Positions 59,600 to 64,000 of a DNA stretch of 64,000 bases are shown piece after piece. The DNA lies in contig CM032664.1 of assembly GCA_019095985.1 (NCBI GenBank), positions 21,737,955 through 21,801,954 on the forward strand, given 5' to 3'. The notes under the pieces were generated by a model that was given only the letters and a program-made list of their open reading frames with translations, was not told where the DNA came from and did not search any database. The translations under genes were made by a program, and so were the position numbers. The first letter of the stretch is position 1. The number at the start of each line of letters is the position of its first letter. This stretch comes from Streblospio benedicti (taxonomy: Eukaryota; Annelida; Polychaeta; Spionida; Spionidae).

Positions 59600-59790
59600 G
59601 TGAACCAGACGGGATTCGAACTCACGACCCCAATACAAGGTAGTGAGACCAGAAGGATACCATCATCCCAAGCTGCGAGCTGTAAAAAGGTTACACGGAC
59701 GAACCATTGTCTCTATAACGCCCAGCCTACATACTTAGTCAGTTATCATCTCAACCCGGAGGTCGTGGGTTCGATTCCCACCTATGGATG
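59600..59790. mobile_element. tRNA-related SINE-like segment
   Basis: Two B-box-like T-arm sequences in opposite orientation: gggattcgaactcacgacc (59611-59629, minus) and ggtcgtgggttcgattccca (about 59760-59780, plus). On the minus strand the first is preceded by ggtctcactaccttgtattg, like the 3' half of a tRNA. No full cloverleaf can be folded, so these are more likely SINE heads than tRNA genes. Confidence 0.4.
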
Positions 59791-59799
59791 GACATTTTG

Positions 59800-61020
59800 G
59801 GAGCTATAATTTCTCCGCATTTTACTGCTAGTGGACTTTTCTAATGTGTTCGTCCGTGGTCAGCATATTGGCAAAGCCTATCGCGGCATAACGTATGCAT
59901 GCAAATAGGACCATCGAGTGTGCTCCATGATAACGTTAACGTTGGTGAAATCATACCATACGCAAGTGCGCAATAGCCCTGCGGCTTTCCTCCCTAGCCG
60001 TGTGGCTGTGCGCACATAAAGCATGCAAGCACCGGGGAAGGGGGGGGGGGGGGGGGGTGGGGTGGAGCCCTCCTCATATAGGCTCTCATAAGAGGTGGCT
60101 CGTTTCACCCACGGTTTAGACACCGCGTGGGATGCAGTGGGTCGTACGTGTGGTAGCCGGGGTCGTGCCCTGCGCACATGGCCGTCCTCTATCTCTGGAA
60201 TTTGTGATTTGGGCAGACGACAGGGACATTGTCATTGTGTTCACACATTCACTCGCTCCCTTTGTGAAGTACGGAGATATTCTGGCTTCCCACAGAGCTT
60301 TGGCATTATAAACTGTTGCCAATAAACATAGTTTGCTCTTTACATTAGAAACCAATTAAACTTATCTTTTTATTTGTCCCGTATCATGATGATTTTTTGC
60401 AATCAAAACAGATTCCCAATATAATATTCCCAATATAATAGATCATTAAAGTCACGCGCAAAAAGGCCGGCATGTTTTAATGATTAAAACGCCGTATTGT
60501 TGTGCATTTCGAAAGGTACGTTAAAAACACTCTGCTTCACTGTAATTGCGTATTGGTATAACAAATGACGGGGCGGGGGCGGTAGCTCGAGATGTAACTT
60601 CTGGCAAAATGGGAAGTGAGTGGGGGTAGACTATCGTTTCTTCTTCAAATAGTGGGGTCTTTGTAAATTTCTTTTTTTTTTTCAAAAAGACCGTCTTAAG
60701 ATTTTGAGCTGTACATATTTCAATTAATGAAAAAATAGACACAGAAATAAGCAAAAACAATGAAAACTATGCCATTAAATTTACATTTGAAAAGTTCAGG
60801 GTCATAAATTTTCAGGTGGATGAAAAAAGTGGGGTCCTAAGAAATCCATCCATGAGTGGGATGCTAAAGTTTGTCCAAAAGAAAAGAGGGGAACTTATGG
60901 GAGAACATACGTGTATACCAGTTGAACTCACATGCAGGTGAGTGTTGCCTTCATTGTATCCGTGGCAGATGGTTTCTGTGTATTGCACTTACGCAAATGT
61001 TGATTGTTGTGACCATCAGG
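59800..61020. other. No recognisable gene
   Basis: Contains a G-run (60039-60062) and mixed-composition DNA with short overlapping ORFs on both strands. Confidence 0.4.
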
Positions 61021-61023
61021 CAT

Positions 61024-61153
61024 AGACAGATCCGGAGGGGGGGCAGGGGTCCAAAATACCACCAAAATTCATAGTTTTTTTCACGAAATCCCTTAAGTGG
61101 GCCCCTCCTTTTCCTTAAGTGCGACCCCCCTTTCCGAAAACCTGGATCTGCCT
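61024..61153. mobile_element. MITE with GGCAGATCCAG ends, copy 2 (inverted)
   Basis: Starts gacagatccgg and ends cctggatctgcc; the interior ccttaagtgcgaccccc is the reverse of the phrases in 51532-51693. Confidence 0.75.
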
Positions 61154-61917
61154 CTGCCATCAGGTACAGTTTTTTGTTGATGGTGCCAGCATTGTGGAAG
61201 GGGCCCCTAGACATCATTTAGCGTCCCGCACTGTCCCCCACCTGTCTCCAGGTGCTACATGTACCAAGACAAACTCTATCTGTGTACGCACGGGTCCTCC
61301 TGGAGCTCCTGCAGGTCAAATAGTAGAGCCTGTCAGACGGATCAATACAAATCAATCATCCCCTGTGGTTGGCATAACCTGTGGGAAAATTCTCAGGAGA
61401 GGGGAATGCCTGTTTTCTACACTACCTGTAACTCAACCACACCTAACACAGGGCCATCCGTATGTCTGTTTAATTTATACATTTCCTCTCTTAATCCTTA
61501 ACATAGTGCCATTTATTGCTAAGGTTCCCATGAAAGTGCACGTGAAATGTGGGCGTTACATGGAGTAGAAGTAACCATTAGAATCATTTCTCGCGTTGTC
61601 TAGAAGTGTGGTAACTGGCATACCTCATTAGATACTCAGATTTCAAGTTCTTACTGTTTTCTATTAAATATATTTGTGCTCTTATACATATATGTTTGAC
61701 TTAACCTAACTTTGTTCTCTCTTTTCTTTGCAAATTAGCTAATACTGAGGTATATATACTGTATATATTATTGTGTTAATATTTTCTACTTATATCATTC
61801 TCACTTATATAAGGCCTGTGAGCCGTGCGAACTTTCCTTGTGTAATCAATATGTCTTCACCAGTGTCGATCTGAATATTCGTGTGTTGATACGCATAGGT
61901 ATGTTTATTCACATTGT
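61154..61917. other. Unassigned, possibly coding remnant
   Basis: Overlapping open frames at 61119-61568 include GPPGAPAGQIVEPVRRINTN in one frame and a Cys/Trp-rich run in another. I recognise neither, and the first overlaps the MITE, so no gene is called. Confidence 0.3.
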
Positions 61918-62326
61918 TCTAGATTATTTTTTTGACTACACTACTACTTACTATTTACAACATGCACTGACGTTGCGGCGACCATCGCGGTGCCTTCAAC
62001 CGAGTGACTGTTTTGGTACGATGACGTCACAATGGCGCGAACTGGGTTTCCGCCAGGTGGAGTTCCTGGTGGAAAGCAGATGGAGGAGGTTCGGGGGGAT
62101 GCTCGTGCCTTGGTTGAGGTTGAGCTTCGGGCGGTGCGTGTAGATCTTGATGGCTTCCAAGATCTTACGTCGGAAAGGCTGGTCTTCTCTGCCTATGACT
62201 CTGGCTGACTCACTACTGAATAAAGTACCAAAACAGTCACTCGGTTGAAGGCACCGCGATGGTCGCCGCAACGTCAGTGCATGTTGTAAATAGTAAGTAG
62301 TAGTGTAGTCAAAAAAATAATCTAGA
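61918..62326 (-). mobile_element. Penelope-like element tail between perfect 102-bp inverted repeats
   Basis: 61918-62019 and 62225-62326 are exact reverse complements, beginning and ending in TCTAGA. The 205-bp centre, read on the minus strand, gives SSESARVIGREDQPFRRKIL then EAIKIYTHRPKLNLNQGTSI, PPNLLHLLS. This is the C-terminal tail of a Penelope GIY-YIG protein (the R.I.RE....R..EAI.I....P.LN...G pattern). The upstream part of the element is absent. Confidence 0.7.
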
Positions 62327-62388
62327 TGAATAGTCCTACTACTAGGAATAGTCTGCATAAAGATATTCACATTGTATTTTTCCATGTT

Positions 62389-62905
<517 letters not shown>

Positions 62906-62978
62906 TGACTGATAAACCAAAATCACAAAGTTATATCACATATTTTTTTAAAGTTCTGCCATGCACATATTTTCCTTT

Positions 62979-64000
<1,022 letters not shown>

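Noticed and set aside
59600-59790. tRNA gene
   Set aside because: Only the T-arm part is convincing; acceptor and D arms do not pair, so a SINE-like origin is preferred.
61119-61568. 149-codon ORF with a GPPGAPAG stretch, possible collagen-like exon
   Set aside because: One Gly-Pro-Pro turn is not a collagen repeat, and the ORF begins inside a MITE.

Overview
The window reads as nuclear DNA from an invertebrate animal, most likely a cephalochordate (amphioxus). This is an inference. It rests on chordate-type host genes broken by introns (a divergent homeobox gene, opsin-like exons, a ZNF511-like gene, intron-split polyubiquitin), a dense mix of CR1-like and other LINEs, Penelope-like, Harbinger and BEL/Pao remains, and large diverged duplicate copies of the kind a very heterozygous genome leaves in an assembly. 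Two 100-N scaffold gaps (13531-13630 and 40519-40618) lie beside duplicated blocks, so part of the large-scale layout may be an assembly product.

Left part (1-18 kb). A minus-strand LINE enters from the left edge (1-1420). A minus-strand homeobox locus then occupies about 4.3-15.9 kb. Exon 1 (15747-15938) carries homeodomain residues 1-12 and the next exon carries residues 13-60. That second exon is present twice (copy A 10823-12428, copy B 14243-14751), together with about 0.8 kb of intron. The tail of the gene is also repeated as two further copies (4.3-5.64 kb and 7.47-10.7 kb), the second split by a CR1-like LINE at 7640-9593. A 311-codon orphan ORF (5881-6816) lies between the tail copies. 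A 1.4-kb Harbinger element with TTA target duplications follows at 16043-17459.

Middle part (18.9-49.8 kb). The main feature is a large inverted duplication. Arm 1 is about 18865-28560 on the plus strand and arm 2 about 40619-49845 on the minus strand. Each arm carries two opsin-like exons (TM2 and TM3-TM4) of identical length, followed by the first exon of a small Arg/Ser/Lys-rich protein. In arm 1 that protein continues in a second exon (29521-29823) into a SWIB domain, so it looks like a protamine-like tail joined to a SWIB fold. The arms differ by clean insertions, each with the empty site visible in the other arm: a 3.5-kb TIR element, a LINE, a foldback element and a 340-bp insert in arm 1; a ZNF511-like intronless retrocopy with a 16-bp target duplication, a 343-bp MITE and a 1.85-kb insert in arm 2. 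The spacer holds a Penelope-like GIY-YIG endonuclease, BEL/Pao fossil fragments, and a 4.5-kb nest of inverted repeats around a second Harbinger copy.

Right part (49.8-64 kb). Host coding sequence is scarce. There is a LINE endonuclease fragment (53.7-54.1 kb), an inverted-repeat element carrying a YqaJ-like motif (54.15-55.9 kb), small MITEs, a tRNA-related SINE-like segment, a Penelope tail between perfect 102-bp inverted repeats (61918-62326), a run of 364 T, and finally the 3' end of a minus-strand polyubiquitin gene. Its repeats are separated by homologous introns, and one repeat is a divergent ubiquitin lacking K6, K11 and K27.
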